Shown here one piece after another: positions 47,613 through 56,735 of a DNA stretch of 64,000 bases. The stretch covers positions 1 to 64,000 of the forward strand of contig NZ_JACSQU010000001.1 in the NCBI RefSeq assembly GCF_014836405.1, written 5' to 3'. The notes beneath the pieces were generated by a model that saw only the letters and a program-made list of their open reading frames with translations, was not told the origin of the DNA and made no database searches. The position numbers were made by a program, and so were the translations under genes. Source of the stretch: Brevundimonas guildfordensis. GTDB taxonomy: Bacteria; Pseudomonadota; Alphaproteobacteria; Caulobacterales; Caulobacteraceae. Each line of letters begins with the position of its first letter. Position 1 is the stretch's first letter.

Positions 47613-48745
47613 TGGACCTCGCGCTCAGCGATACCCAGACCCAGTTGGCCGAAAGCGTGCGCACCTTCATGGCGCGCCTGCCGGCCGGCGGCATGAGCCA
47701 AGCGCCCGGCGCGCCGGGACCGACTGTGGTCTGGCGTGAGATGGGCGAGGCTCTGGGCGTCCTGGCCCTGGCCCTGCCTGAGGATCTCGGCGGGCTGGGC
47801 GGGGAGGCCGCCGACGTCATGGTGGTGATGGAGGCGTTCGGCGAAGCTCTGTCGACCGAACCCTATCTGGAGACCGTCGTCACAGCGGCGGGCCTGCTGC
47901 GTCGCTGCGACCAGCCCCACGCCCGCGCGCTGGCCCAGGCGATCGGGGAGGGGGCGGCCATCGTCGCTCCGGCCTTGACCGAGCCGGCAGGGCGAGGCGA
48001 TTGGCGCTTCTGTTCAACGCGCGCTGAGCGCGACGGGGCAGGCTGGCGGCTGAGCGGAGGCAAGGGGCTGGTGGCGCCGGGAGCCTCCGCCGAGACGTTG
48101 ATTGTCGCGGCGCGCACGCGCGGCGCTGACGGCCAAGGCGACGGGCTGTCGCTGTTTCTCGTCGGGCGGGATGCGCCGGGGCTGACCCTGCGCGATGTGG
48201 CCACGCTCGACGAGCGTTGGGCGGCCGAAGTCTTGCTGAGCGACGTGGTCCTGCCGCTGGATGCCCTGATCGGCGACGAGCATGAAGCCGGCCCCCTGAT
48301 CGCCCAGGTTCTGGACGAAGCGACGGCCGCGCTGTGCGCCGAGGCCGTCGGGGTGTTGCGGCGGATGCTGAACGACACCGTGGCCTTCGCCAAGGAACGA
48401 CGCCAGTTCGGCCAGCCCATCGGCCGTTTTCAGGCCTTGCAGCACCGGATGGCGGACATGTTCATCCAGTTCGAACTGGCGCGCTCGGCGATGCTTTTGG
48501 CCACGCTCAGCCTCGACAAGCCGGAGCGCGAACGTGCGATGGCGGTGTCGGCCGCCAAGATCGCGATCAGCGACGCCTGCCGCTTCATCGGCCAGAATGC
48601 GGTGCAACTGCATGGCGGTCTGGGCATGAGCCTGGAAACCGAGGTCACGCGCTATTTCAAGCGCGCGACCGTCATCGAAACCCAGCTGGGCGGGCGCGAG
48701 CACCATCTTGATCGCAGCCTGGCGCTCGGCGTCCGGGCGGCCTGA
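47612..48745 (+). CDS. Acyl-CoA dehydrogenase, small (non-catalytic-type) subunit
   Basis: The ATG at 47612 overlaps the previous stop; the frame open from 47471 lies inside the aldehyde dehydrogenase gene and is rejected. The 377-residue product closely resembles the small subunit at 28955 (both contain AEAVGVLRRML and RRQFG). The helix-G Glu position is Thr (LDEATAALCAEAVG), and no Glu is at the MCAD position (QLGGREHHL). It should need a catalytic partner, most likely the large subunit on the opposite strand at 48773, ending 27 bp away. Convergent placement of the two subunits is unusual. Confidence 0.86.
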   Translation: MDLALSDTQTQLAESVRTFMARLPAGGMSQAPGAPGPTVVWREMGEALGVLALALPEDLGGLGGEAADVMVVMEAFGEALSTEPYLETVVTAAGLLRRCDQPHARALAQAIGEGAAIVAPALTEPAGRGDWRFCSTRAERDGAGWRLSGGKGLVAPGASAETLIVAARTRGADGQGDGLSLFLVGRDAPGLTLRDVATLDERWAAEVLLSDVVLPLDALIGDEHEAGPLIAQVLDEATAALCAEAVGVLRRMLNDTVAFAKERRQFGQPIGRFQALQHRMADMFIQFELARSAMLLATLSLDKPERERAMAVSAAKIAISDACRFIGQNAVQLHGGLGMSLETEVTRYFKRATVIETQLGGREHHLDRSLALGVRAA

Positions 48746-48772
48746 TCGCCCTGACGCCGGGTCCTGAGGGCA

Positions 48773-49993
48773 TCAGAGGCCCAGCGCGGCCTTGGCGATG
48801 ATGTTGCGCTGGATCTCGTTCGAGCCGGCATAGATGGAGCCGGCGCGGTCGTTCAGATAGTGGACGCCGGCCAGCGCAGGGAGCAGGGGGCCGGCGACCC
48901 CCGCCGCGTGCGGCAGTAGCGCCGCGCCGCCGGGCCGCCCCGCGTCGGGCTGATAGGCCCGGCCCCAGCCGTCTGCGGCCTCCAGCGCCAGTTCGGTGAT
49001 GTGCTGGCTCAGCTCAGTGCCCAGAACCTTCATCGCCGACGGGCCTGCGGCGGTCAGGGCGGCGTCGGCCGCGCCGGACATCACGCGGAACTCGAACACC
49101 TCCAGCACGGCCAACCGGGCGCGCGCCTCCGCCAGCTTGCGTGCAAAGCCCGGCGTGTCGGCCAGGGGACGGTCGCCGCACAGGCTGCTGCGGGCATAGG
49201 CCTCGACGCTATCCAGCCGCTCTTGCAACTCCGGCGCGTAGGCGACGCCGCCGCGTTCGAACTCGAGAAGATATTTGGCCACGGTCCAGCCTTGGCCGAT
49301 CTGCCCGACGACATTCGCCTTGGGCACGCGTACCTGGTCGAAGAAGACCTGATTCTGGATGTGCTCGCCGGACGGGGCGACGATCGGCCGAACGGAAATG
49401 CCGGGCGTGGTCATGTCGATCAGAACGAAGGTGATGCCCTTCTGCGGGCGATCTTCCTTGGACGTCCGCACCAGGCAGAAGATCCAGTTCGCTTGGTCCG
49501 CGTGGGTGGTCCAGATCTTGGTGCCTGTGCAGACCAGATCGTCGCCGTCGATGCCGGCTTCCATCTGCAGCGAGGCGAGGTCCGACCCGGCTTCAGGTTC
49601 GGAATACCCCTGGCACCAGAAATGCTCGCCGTTGAGCATCCGGGGCAGGAAGTAGGCCTTCTGGGCGTCGGAGCCGTAGCCGATCAGGGCGGGCCCGCAC
49701 ATCTGGACGCCCATGGGGGAAATCGGCGGGGCTCCCGCCGCGACGCGCTCGCGAGTGAAGATGTACCGCTGCAGCACGGACCAGCCGCAGCCGCCGTACT
49801 CGATCGGCCAGGCCGGGGCCACCCAGCCCTTCTGATGCAGGATCGCCTGCCACTTCATCGAGGCGTCGTGCTGGGCGTAGACACTGGTCATCAGGCGCCC
49901 CGCAGCACGGATTTCTTCGGTCAGATTGTCGTGCAGGAAGGCCCGCACTTCATCGCGAAAAGTCAGGTCGGCGGGTGACCAGTTCAAATCCAT
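48773..49993 (-). CDS. Acyl-CoA dehydrogenase, large (catalytic-type) subunit
   Basis: The ATG at 49993 (AGGA upstream) gives 406 residues; the longer frame up to 50206 would cross the divergent operator region. It is a close relative of the large subunit at 36152: WPIEYGGCGWSVLQRYIFTRE, QGYSEPEAGSDLASLQ and GTKIWTTHADQANWIFCLVRTS. Helix G reads LLEFERGGVAYAP, keeping the Glu; the MCAD position is Ala (IYAGSNEIQ). Paired with the small subunit at 47612, it forms a second predicted alpha2beta2 enzyme. It is divergent from the FadB-like gene, with an operator candidate between them. Confidence 0.88.
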   Translation of the reverse strand: MDLNWSPADLTFRDEVRAFLHDNLTEEIRAAGRLMTSVYAQHDASMKWQAILHQKGWVAPAWPIEYGGCGWSVLQRYIFTRERVAAGAPPISPMGVQMCGPALIGYGSDAQKAYFLPRMLNGEHFWCQGYSEPEAGSDLASLQMEAGIDGDDLVCTGTKIWTTHADQANWIFCLVRTSKEDRPQKGITFVLIDMTTPGISVRPIVAPSGEHIQNQVFFDQVRVPKANVVGQIGQGWTVAKYLLEFERGGVAYAPELQERLDSVEAYARSSLCGDRPLADTPGFARKLAEARARLAVLEVFEFRVMSGAADAALTAAGPSAMKVLGTELSQHITELALEAADGWGRAYQPDAGRPGGAALLPHAAGVAGPLLPALAGVHYLNDRAGSIYAGSNEIQRNIIAKAALGL

Positions 49994-50015
49994 CGGGCGG
50001 TCCTGTGCTTGCCGC

Positions 50016-50031
50016 TTGATCGGCCGATTAA
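50016..50031. promoter_or_regulatory. Operator candidate 11 of the TTAATC-N4-GATTAA family
   Basis: TTGATC-GGCC-GATTAA, 11 of 12 positions, 22 bp upstream of the minus-strand dehydrogenase start and 108 bp before the FadB-like gene. A further AT-rich, poorly matching segment lies at 50042-50057. Confidence 0.7.
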
Positions 50032-50138
50032 AACTAAGTATCCAATTAACTGAAATAGGGGTGCGCGACAAGGTCGGGTGCTCCGCGCGTCGCCGTTGCG
50101 GCCATGCGAATACCCTTACGAGCCCATCGGGAGGCGGC

Positions 50139-52211
50139 GTGTCAGTACCCACCAATTCCATTTCCTCCCTCGAACGCCGCGGCGACGTCGGCGTCCTGAC
50201 GATCAACTCGCCTCCGGTGAACGCTTTGGGTCAGGCGGTGCGCGCGGCCCTGCGCGATGGGTTGAGCGCCCTGATCGCCGACGATGCGGTCAAGGCGGTG
50301 GTCATCCGGTGTGACGGCCGCACCTTCTTCGCGGGCGCCGACATCAGCGAGTTCGGCAAGCCGTTCGTCGAGCCTGATCTGAATGTCGTCTTCGACATCA
50401 TCGAAGCCTCGGCCAAGCCGGTGGTCGCGGCGATCCACGGCACGGCCCTGGGCGGCGGCTTCGAGGTGGCGCTGGCCTGCCACTACCGCGTCGCGGCGGC
50501 GTCGGCCAAGGTCGGCCTGCCGGAGGTGGCGCTGGGGTTGCTGCCGGGCGCCGGCGGCACCCAGCGGGCGCCGCGTCTGGCCGGCGTCGAGGCGGCGCTG
50601 GACCTCATCATCAGCGGACGTCCGGTCAAGGCCGACACGGCGCTGGAGATGAAGCTGATCGACGCTGTCGCGTCTGACGCCGGGCTGGTGGACGAAGCGG
50701 TTCAGTTCGCCGAAGGCTTGATCGCGGACAGCGCGCCTCTGCGGCGCGTGCGCGATATGGAGGTCGATCTCCAGAGCGACGCCGCGCGCGCCGTCATCGC
50801 CGCCTACCAGGAAAAGAACGCCCGCCTGTTCCGCGGCCCGGTCGCGCCGACCAATATCGCCAAGGCGGTCGAAGCGGCGGCGACGCTGCCATTCGAGGCT
50901 GGGTTGAAGCGCGAGGCAGAGCTCTTCGAAGAGCTGATGGAGGGCCGCCAGTCGGGCGCCCAACGCCATATCTTCTTCGCCGAGCGCGCGGCGGGCAAGG
51001 TGGCGGGCCTGTCCCGCGATGTGCAGCCGGTCGCCATCCAGTCCGTCGCAGTTCTCGGCGCGGGGACGATGGGGACGGGGATCGCCACCGCCTTCCTGTC
51101 GGGCGGCTATGAGGTCACTCTGATCGACCTCAACCCTGAGGCGGTCGAGCGGGCTCAGGGTCGGATCTACAAGACCCTGGACGGTCTGGTGTCCAAGGGC
51201 CGTCTGTCGTTCGGGGCCGCTGCAGCTCAGAAGAGCCGGCTGGTCATCGACAGCAGCCTGGACGCCGTCGCTTCCGCCGATCTCATCGTCGAGGCGGTCT
51301 ATGAGAATCTTGATCTGAAGAAGGACGTGTTCCGCCAGTTGGATTCGCGGGCCAAGGCGGACGCCGTGCTGGCCAGCAACACCTCCTTCCTCGATTTGAA
51401 CGCCATCGCGGCCGTGACCTCACGGCCCGAACGGATCATCGGCCTGCACTTCTTCGCCCCGGCCAACATCATGCGTCTGCTGGAGGTGGTGCGCGGCTCG
51501 GCCACGGCGCCGGAGATCGTGGCGACGGGCATGGCCCTGGGCAAGAAGCTGGGCAAGGTGGCGGTTCTGTCGGGCGTCTGCGACGGCTTCATCGCCAACC
51601 GCGCCATGGCGCCGCGTGTCACGGCGGCGGAGAAACTGATCCTGGAAGGCCCCATGCCCTGGGACGTCGACCGGGTGATGACCGCCTACGGCTTCCCGAT
51701 GGGGGTGTTCTCCATGCTGGATCTGGTCGGCCTGGACGTGATCGGCTGGGACCGCGAGAATTCGGCCGGGCGCACTGTTCAGGAAGTCCTGTGCGAGCGG
51801 GGGCACTGGGGCCAGAAGACCGGCCAGGGCTATTACGTCTACGACGAAAACCGTCGGGCGACGCCGTCGGACGAGGCGGCGGAGGTCATCGCCGGGTTCG
51901 CAGACAAGACTCCGGTGGCGATGGATGACGAGGCCCTGCTGGAGCGCCTGCTCTATCCGGTGGTGAACGAGGGCGCGAAGATCGTCGAAGAGGGGATCGC
52001 CCAGCGCGCCTCGGACGTCGATGTGGCGCTGGTCACCGGCTACGGCTGGCCGGTCTGGACCGGCGGTCCGATGTTCTGGGCCGACACCGTCGGGCTGGAC
52101 AAGGTCATAGCGGGCCTCGAGCGCACGCTCGGTCCCGACGCCGTCTCGCCGCTGCTCCGCAGGACGGCGCAGCAGGGCCAGGCCCTGGCTGAACAGACCG
52201 CTCCTCACTGA
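50139..52211 (+). CDS. FadB-like enoyl-CoA hydratase / 3-hydroxyacyl-CoA dehydrogenase
   Basis: The start is GTG at 50139, just after CGGGAGG, giving 690 residues; the longer frame to 49926 overlaps the divergent gene. The N-terminal crotonase has both Glu ([28 protein letters not shown]). A Rossmann domain follows at about residue 300 ([19 protein letters not shown]), with the catalytic His in [11 protein letters not shown] and the Asn in [10 protein letters not shown], and then two C-terminal HAD helical domains. It hydrates 2-enoyl-CoA and oxidises the 3-hydroxyacyl-CoA with NAD. Thiolase and SDR genes follow, so this operon can complete classical beta-oxidation cycles. Confidence 0.92.
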   Translation: MSVPTNSISSLERRGDVGVLTINSPPVNALGQAVRAALRDGLSALIADDAVKAVVIRCDGRTFFAGADISEFGKPFVEPDLNVVFDIIEASAKPVVAAIHGTALGGGFEVALACHYRVAAASAKVGLPEVALGLLPGAGGTQRAPRLAGVEAALDLIISGRPVKADTALEMKLIDAVASDAGLVDEAVQFAEGLIADSAPLRRVRDMEVDLQSDAARAVIAAYQEKNARLFRGPVAPTNIAKAVEAAATLPFEAGLKREAELFEELMEGRQSGAQRHIFFAERAAGKVAGLSRDVQPVAIQSVAVLGAGTMGTGIATAFLSGGYEVTLIDLNPEAVERAQGRIYKTLDGLVSKGRLSFGAAAAQKSRLVIDSSLDAVASADLIVEAVYENLDLKKDVFRQLDSRAKADAVLASNTSFLDLNAIAAVTSRPERIIGLHFFAPANIMRLLEVVRGSATAPEIVATGMALGKKLGKVAVLSGVCDGFIANRAMAPRVTAAEKLILEGPMPWDVDRVMTAYGFPMGVFSMLDLVGLDVIGWDRENSAGRTVQEVLCERGHWGQKTGQGYYVYDENRRATPSDEAAEVIAGFADKTPVAMDDEALLERLLYPVVNEGAKIVEEGIAQRASDVDVALVTGYGWPVWTGGPMFWADTVGLDKVIAGLERTLGPDAVSPLLRRTAQQGQALAEQTAPH

Positions 52212-52255
52212 TCGATTGCATTTGAGGCGCCTGTAGCGGGCGCCAGGAGAACCCC

Positions 52256-53428
52256 ATGGGTGAAGCCTATATCGTCGCCGCCGCGCGCACGGCCGGGGGC
52301 CGTCGCGGCGGCCGTCTCAAGGATTGGCACCCCGCCGATCTGGGCGCTGTGGTTCTGGACGCACTGGTCGAGCGCAGCGGGATTGATCCGGCCCTGATCG
52401 AGGACGTCATCCTGGGCTGCGTCAGCCAGGTCGGCGAACAGTCGATGTCGATCGCGCGCAACGTGGTCCTGGCGTCCTCGCTGCCGGAAAGCGTGCCGGC
52501 CGTCAGCATCGATCGCCAATGCGGCTCCTCGCAGCAGGCGCTCCATTTCGCGGCTCAGGCCGTGATGAGCGGGACGATGGACGTGGTGATCGCCGCGGGC
52601 GTCGAGAGCATGACGCGCGTCCCCATGGGCCTGCCGACAGCCCTTCCCGCCAAGAACGGCTTTGGCGATCCGATGTCGCCAGGGATGGCTGCGCGCTATC
52701 CGGGCGTCGTCTTCTCTCAGTTCGACGGGGCCGAGGCGATCGCGGTCAAGCATGGCTTCGACCGCGAGGCGATGGATCGCTTTGCGCTGGAAAGCCACCA
52801 GCGGGCCACGCGCGCACAAGACGAGGGAGCCTTCGACGCCGAGATCGTCGGGCTCGATTACGTCGATGCCGAGGGGCAGACGCAGAGGCATCTCACCGAC
52901 GAGGGCGTGCGCCGCACAGCGACGCTGGACGGCATCGCCGGCCTGCAACCCATCCTCGAAGGGGGCCGTCTGTCGGCCGGCAGCGCCAGCCAGATCTGCG
53001 ACGGTTCGGCGGGACTGCTGGTGGTCAACGAGCGTGGCCTGAAGGCCCTCGGCGTCGAGCCTCTGGCCCGGGTCCACCAGATGACGGTCATCGGCGAAGA
53101 CCCGGTCATCATGCTGGAAGCGCCGATCAACGCCACGCGCCGCGCCCTGCAGCGCGCGGGTCTGAAGATCGAGGATATCGGCCTTTACGAGGTGAACGAA
53201 GCCTTCGCCTCGGTGCCTCTGGCCTGGCTCAAGGAGGTCGGCGCCGACCCGGCCCGGCTGAACGTCAATGGCGGCGCCATCGCCCTGGGGCATCCGCTGG
53301 GGGCCTCGGGCGCCAAGCTGATGACCACCCTGATCCACGCTCTGCGGGCGCGCGGCGAGCGCTACGGGCTGCAGACCATGTGCGAAGGCGGCGGCCTGGC
53401 CAACGTCACCATCATCGAAGCGCTTTGA
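52256..53428 (+). CDS. Acetyl-CoA C-acyltransferase (thiolase)
   Basis: The 390-residue product has the nucleophile C89 in [15 protein letters not shown], the His in [15 protein letters not shown] and the second Cys in [12 protein letters not shown]. It is a type I-like degradative thiolase, similar in style to FadA5/FadA6 enzymes of steroid degradation. CAGGAGA precedes the ATG. It lies 44 bp after the FadB-like gene and 28 bp before an SDR, forming a beta-oxidation operon. Confidence 0.93.
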   Translation: MGEAYIVAAARTAGGRRGGRLKDWHPADLGAVVLDALVERSGIDPALIEDVILGCVSQVGEQSMSIARNVVLASSLPESVPAVSIDRQCGSSQQALHFAAQAVMSGTMDVVIAAGVESMTRVPMGLPTALPAKNGFGDPMSPGMAARYPGVVFSQFDGAEAIAVKHGFDREAMDRFALESHQRATRAQDEGAFDAEIVGLDYVDAEGQTQRHLTDEGVRRTATLDGIAGLQPILEGGRLSAGSASQICDGSAGLLVVNERGLKALGVEPLARVHQMTVIGEDPVIMLEAPINATRRALQRAGLKIEDIGLYEVNEAFASVPLAWLKEVGADPARLNVNGGAIALGHPLGASGAKLMTTLIHALRARGERYGLQTMCEGGGLANVTIIEAL

Positions 53429-53456
53429 TCGCGCCCCCAATCAGCAGGAGAAGACC

Positions 53457-54236
53457 ATGAAACTGGACGGTAATTCGGCAGTCGTGACCGGCGGGGCCAG
53501 CGGCCTGGGCGCCGCGACCGCGCGCGCCCTGGCGGCGCAGGGCGTAAAGGTCGCCATCTTCGACCTCAACGCCGAGCAGGGCGAGGCGGTGGCGGCCGAG
53601 ATCGGCGGCGTCTTCTGCGCCGTCAACGTCACCGACGACGCTTCGGTCGACGCGGGTTTTGAAAAGGCCCGCGCCGCCCACGGCCAGGAACGGATCCTGA
53701 TCAACTGCGCTGGCACCGGGAACGCCTTCAAGACCGCCTCGCGCCATCGCGAGACTGGCAAGATCAGCCACTTCCCGATCGAGGAGTTCGATCGCATCAT
53801 CCAGATCAACCTGGTCGGCACCTTCCGTTGCGTGGCCAAGTCGGCGGCGGGCATGCTGACGCTGGACGTCCAGGAGGACGGCGAGCGCGGCGTCATCGTC
53901 AACACGGCCTCCGTGGCGGCCGAAGACGGCCAGATGGGCCAGGCCGCCTATTCGGCGTCGAAGGCCGCCGTCGTCGGCGTCACCCTGCCGATCGCACGGG
54001 ACCTGATGAGCGAGGCGATCCGCGTCAACACCATCCTGCCGGGCATCTTCAACACGCCGCTGATGAACGCCGCCCCAGACAATGTGAAAGAGGCCCTGGC
54101 CGCCAGCGTCCCCCATCCGAAGCGTCTGGGCAATCCGGCGGAATACGCCAGCCTGGCCGTCGAGATGTGCCGCAACGGCTATTTCAACGGCGAGGACGTC
54201 CGCCTGGACGGCGCCATCCGCATGGCTCCGCGCTGA
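53457..54236 (+). CDS. SDR, type II 3-hydroxyacyl-CoA dehydrogenase (HSD10-like)
   Basis: The 259-residue SDR has VTGGASGLGAATARAL, INCAGTGN, VNTASVAAEDGQMGQ and YSASK. FDLNAEQGEAVAAE gives an Asp after the second strand, favouring NAD. The long loop after the NAG region (NAFKTASRHRETGKISHFPIEEF, about residues 87-110) and VNTILPGIFNTPLM resemble 17-beta-HSD10, which oxidises 3-hydroxy-2-methylacyl-CoA and steroid alcohols. This agrees with the methyl branching suggested by the racemase. It ends the FadB/thiolase operon at a strong terminator. Confidence 0.9.
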   Translation: MKLDGNSAVVTGGASGLGAATARALAAQGVKVAIFDLNAEQGEAVAAEIGGVFCAVNVTDDASVDAGFEKARAAHGQERILINCAGTGNAFKTASRHRETGKISHFPIEEFDRIIQINLVGTFRCVAKSAAGMLTLDVQEDGERGVIVNTASVAAEDGQMGQAAYSASKAAVVGVTLPIARDLMSEAIRVNTILPGIFNTPLMNAAPDNVKEALAASVPHPKRLGNPAEYASLAVEMCRNGYFNGEDVRLDGAIRMAPR

Positions 54237-54260
54237 TCGGACGGATAAGCTGAATTGAAG

Positions 54261-54296
54261 AGGCCGCCCCGGAACGTTCCGGGGCGGCCTTTTTTG
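54261..54296 (+). terminator. Strong terminator after the beta-oxidation operon
   Basis: A perfect 13-bp stem, AGGCCGCCCCGGA (54261-54273) with TCCGGGGCGGCCT (54278-54290), is followed by a run of T (54290-54295). Its A-poor left flank makes it less effective for the convergent minus-strand genes that end at 54304. Confidence 0.9.
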
Positions 54297-54303
54297 TCGG
54301 GCG

Positions 54304-55491
54304 TCAGTGAGGGGCGGCGAGGGTCTCGCGCTTGATCTTCTTGGCCAGGCTCCATTTGTGAACCTCGGTCGGCCCGTCGTAGATGCGGAAGGCGCGAACC
54401 TCTCTGAAGATCTGTTCGACCACGGTGTCGCCTGAGACGCCGGTGCCGCCTAGGACCTGGACGCAGCGGTCGGCGATACGGAACAGGGCTTCGGACACCG
54501 CCACCTTGGCCATGGAGCTTTCCGCCGTGCCCAGCACGCCGGTGTCGAGCACGCCGGCGCACCAGTCGATCATCAGCTCAGCCTGTTTCAGCTCGATCAG
54601 ATTGTCGGCCAGCATGAAGCCGACGCCTTCATGATCGATCAGCGGCTTGCCGAAGGCCTGGCGCTTGACGGCATAGGCCGAGGCGATCTCGTGGGCGCGG
54701 CGACAGCTGCCGAGCCAGCGCATGCAGTGGGTCAGGCGGGCGGGGGACAGGCGCACCTGCGCATATTTGAAGCCCTGGTGCGGTTCGCCCAGAATCTGGT
54801 CGGCCGGCACGCGCAGGTTCTCGATCTTCAGGATGGAGTGGCCGCCGGGCATGGAGCTGTCGATCGTGTCCAGCACTCGTTCCAGCTGGATGGCGGGGTC
54901 AGGCAGGTCGACCAGGAACATGGTGGCCGCGACCTTGCCGTCGCCAGCATCGGTCCGGGCCATGATGATGCCGACCTTGGCGCCGACGGCGCCGGTGATG
55001 AAGGCTTTGCGGCCGTTGATGACCCAGTGGTCACCGTCCTGAACGGCGGTGGTCTGGATCATCGAGGGGTCGGCGCCGGCGCCGCCGTCGGCGGCGGGCT
55101 CGGTCATGAAGAAGGCCGAGCGGGCCGTACCCGCGACCAGCGGGGCGAGGAAGCGCGCCTTCTGAGCCTCATTAGCCACCCTGCCCAGCATGTAGATATT
55201 GCCTTCGTCGGGCGCCATCACATTGAGCGCGACGGGGCCGAGCGGCGAGACACCGGAAGCCTGCAGCACCAGGGCCGTCGCGCGGTGCGACAGATGCGAT
55301 CCGTCGGCCCCGATGTGCGGCGTCAGCAGGCCGGCTTCGCGAGCTTTGTCGCGCATCTCGGCGACCAACTCTTCAGTCGGGCCGTGGGCATCGGCGCGGG
55401 TGTCCTTCTCATAGGGGATGATGGTTTCGCGCACGAAGGCTTCAACCCGAGCGGCGATCTCGCGTCCCTTGTCCAGGTCGTCATGAATCAT
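54304..55491 (-). CDS. ACAD10/11-type acyl-CoA dehydrogenase
   Basis: The 395-residue product differs from the other dehydrogenases of the island. Helix G reads RLSPARLTHCMRWLG, with no Glu, as I recall for the dehydrogenase domain of ACAD10/11, and the C-terminal motif is YDGPTEVHKWSLAKKI. FFMTEPAADGGAGADPSMIQTTA is the FAD/substrate loop. In mammals ACAD10/11, and in Pseudomonas putida LvaC, such enzymes act on 4-phosphoacyl-CoA made by a kinase and remove the phosphate. The kinase here is the upstream gene, overlapping by 4 bp (ATGA). A plain acyl-CoA dehydrogenase role remains possible. Confidence 0.88.
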   Translation of the reverse strand: MIHDDLDKGREIAARVEAFVRETIIPYEKDTRADAHGPTEELVAEMRDKAREAGLLTPHIGADGSHLSHRATALVLQASGVSPLGPVALNVMAPDEGNIYMLGRVANEAQKARFLAPLVAGTARSAFFMTEPAADGGAGADPSMIQTTAVQDGDHWVINGRKAFITGAVGAKVGIIMARTDAGDGKVAATMFLVDLPDPAIQLERVLDTIDSSMPGGHSILKIENLRVPADQILGEPHQGFKYAQVRLSPARLTHCMRWLGSCRRAHEIASAYAVKRQAFGKPLIDHEGVGFMLADNLIELKQAELMIDWCAGVLDTGVLGTAESSMAKVAVSEALFRIADRCVQVLGGTGVSGDTVVEQIFREVRAFRIYDGPTEVHKWSLAKKIKRETLAAPH

Positions 55492-56549
55492 GTGGTTTCT
55501 CCGGTCTGGGCCCAGGCCAGCGCCGCCAGCGCGGGCATGTTGTCGGCCATGGTTTGGGCATGGGCGGAGGCGGCGGTGCCGCGGGCGATCCGCCCCTTGA
55601 TGCCGTGGAAGATCGCCGCCAGACGGAACATGTTGAAGGCCATGTAGAAACGCAGTTCGCGTTCAGTCGGCAGGGACACGTTCATCCGGTCGCAATAGGC
55701 GGCGAGGTAGTCCGCCTCGCTGGGTATCCCCAGAGCCTGCAGATCGGCGCCGGCGAAGCCGCCGATCATCTGCGGCGGCAGGCGGTACATCATCAAATGA
55801 TAGGTGAAATCGCCCATCGGGTGGCCGAGCGTCGACAACTCCCAGTCCAGCACGGCCCTGACCTGGGGGCCGTCCGGCGCGAAGATCAGGTTGTCCGCGC
55901 GGAAGTCGCCATGCACCACGCTGGCGGCGCCGTCGTCCTCGGGCAGATGATCGGGTAGCCAGGCGACCAGACGATCCATGTTCGGGTCGCGTCCGGCCAG
56001 GTCGTCTTCCTGATACTGGCGCGACCAGCGCTGGACCTGCCGGGCGAAGAAGTTGCCGGGACGCCCATAGTCCGCCAGGCCGAGCGCCTGAATATCCAGA
56101 CTGTGCAGCCGGGCGATGGTGGCGTTCAGGGCGTCGAAATGGGCGGCCCTTTGGTCGGGGGTCAGATCGGGCAGGGTGGGGTTCCAGAAGATGCGGCCCT
56201 CGACCATCTCCATCACATAGAAGGGCGTGCCGATGACGGCGTCGTCCTCGCACAGGGCCAGCGGCGCCGGGACGGGAAAGCCGGCCGCATGCAGGGCCGA
56301 GATGACGCGGTGTTCGCGCTCGACCGCATGGGCGCCTTTCAGCAGCGGCCCGTCCGGTTTGCGGCGCAGCACGTAGGATTTACCAGGCGTGTCAATGCGA
56401 TAAGTCGGATTGGACTGACCGCCGTTGAACTGGTTCACAGTGATCGGATAGCGAAAATCCGGCGCGTGTCGCTCCAGCCATGCTGTTAAAGCGGCGATGG
56501 GCAATTCATAGCCTGGCCTGACCGTCGCCGCGCCTTCGAAAACGTCCAA
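55488..56549 (-). CDS. APH-family phosphotransferase, likely hydroxyacyl-CoA kinase
   Basis: The 353-residue product starts with TTG at 56549 (GGAG upstream). It has the aminoglycoside-phosphotransferase/choline-kinase fold: the N-lobe YVLRRKPDGPLLKGAHAVEREH, the catalytic loop VVHGDFRADNLIF with Asp and Asn, and the metal-binding DWELSTLGHPMGD. In ACAD10/11 this domain is fused in front of the dehydrogenase; here the two are separate but translationally coupled. LvaA of P. putida and mammalian ACAD10/11 phosphorylate 4-hydroxyacyl-CoA at the hydroxyl. I infer the same reaction. An operator candidate lies 21 bp upstream. Confidence 0.88.
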   Translation of the reverse strand: MDVFEGAATVRPGYELPIAALTAWLERHAPDFRYPITVNQFNGGQSNPTYRIDTPGKSYVLRRKPDGPLLKGAHAVEREHRVISALHAAGFPVPAPLALCEDDAVIGTPFYVMEMVEGRIFWNPTLPDLTPDQRAAHFDALNATIARLHSLDIQALGLADYGRPGNFFARQVQRWSRQYQEDDLAGRDPNMDRLVAWLPDHLPEDDGAASVVHGDFRADNLIFAPDGPQVRAVLDWELSTLGHPMGDFTYHLMMYRLPPQMIGGFAGADLQALGIPSEADYLAAYCDRMNVSLPTERELRFYMAFNMFRLAAIFHGIKGRIARGTAASAHAQTMADNMPALAALAWAQTGETT

Positions 56550-56569
56550 CTGGGTGACTCCGGCTAGTT

Positions 56570-56585
56570 TTAATCACTCAGCTAA
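56570..56585. promoter_or_regulatory. Operator candidate 12 of the TTAATC-N4-GATTAA family (degenerate)
   Basis: TTAATC-ACTC-AGCTAA: perfect left half, weak right half, 9 of 12 positions. It lies 21 bp upstream of the kinase start in the divergent gap before the MFS gene. Confidence 0.5.
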
Positions 56586-56693
56586 GGCTGTAGCTGCTCG
56601 ACAGGCTGGTTTCAACGGGTGATCCGAGAGATGCGCCTAAAGTGAACTCCTGCGCCGCGACAAAAACGAGCGTTGCTAAGGATTGGATGAAAT

Positions 56694-56719
56694 GTAATCA
56701 ATCGAACAAATAAATTGTC
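56694..56719. promoter_or_regulatory. Operator candidate 13 with adjoining AT-rich promoter element
   Basis: The core 56694-56709 reads GTAATC-AATC-GAACAA and continues into AATAAATTGTC. It matches the segment before the TonB receptor (22155-22180) at 23 of 26 positions. It ends 16 bp before the MFS ATG. Confidence 0.7.
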
Positions 56720-56735
56720 GGAGCGGTTGTGGCGG

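Noticed and set aside
50042..50057. A fourteenth operator copy next to site 11
   Set aside because: AT-rich and close to site 11, but on the better strand the left half matches only 3 of 6 positions.
52205..52225. Operator-like TGATCGATTGCATT before the thiolase gene at 52256
   Set aside because: Matches fewer than 7 of 12 consensus positions and lies within a tight operon, so chance is the simpler explanation.
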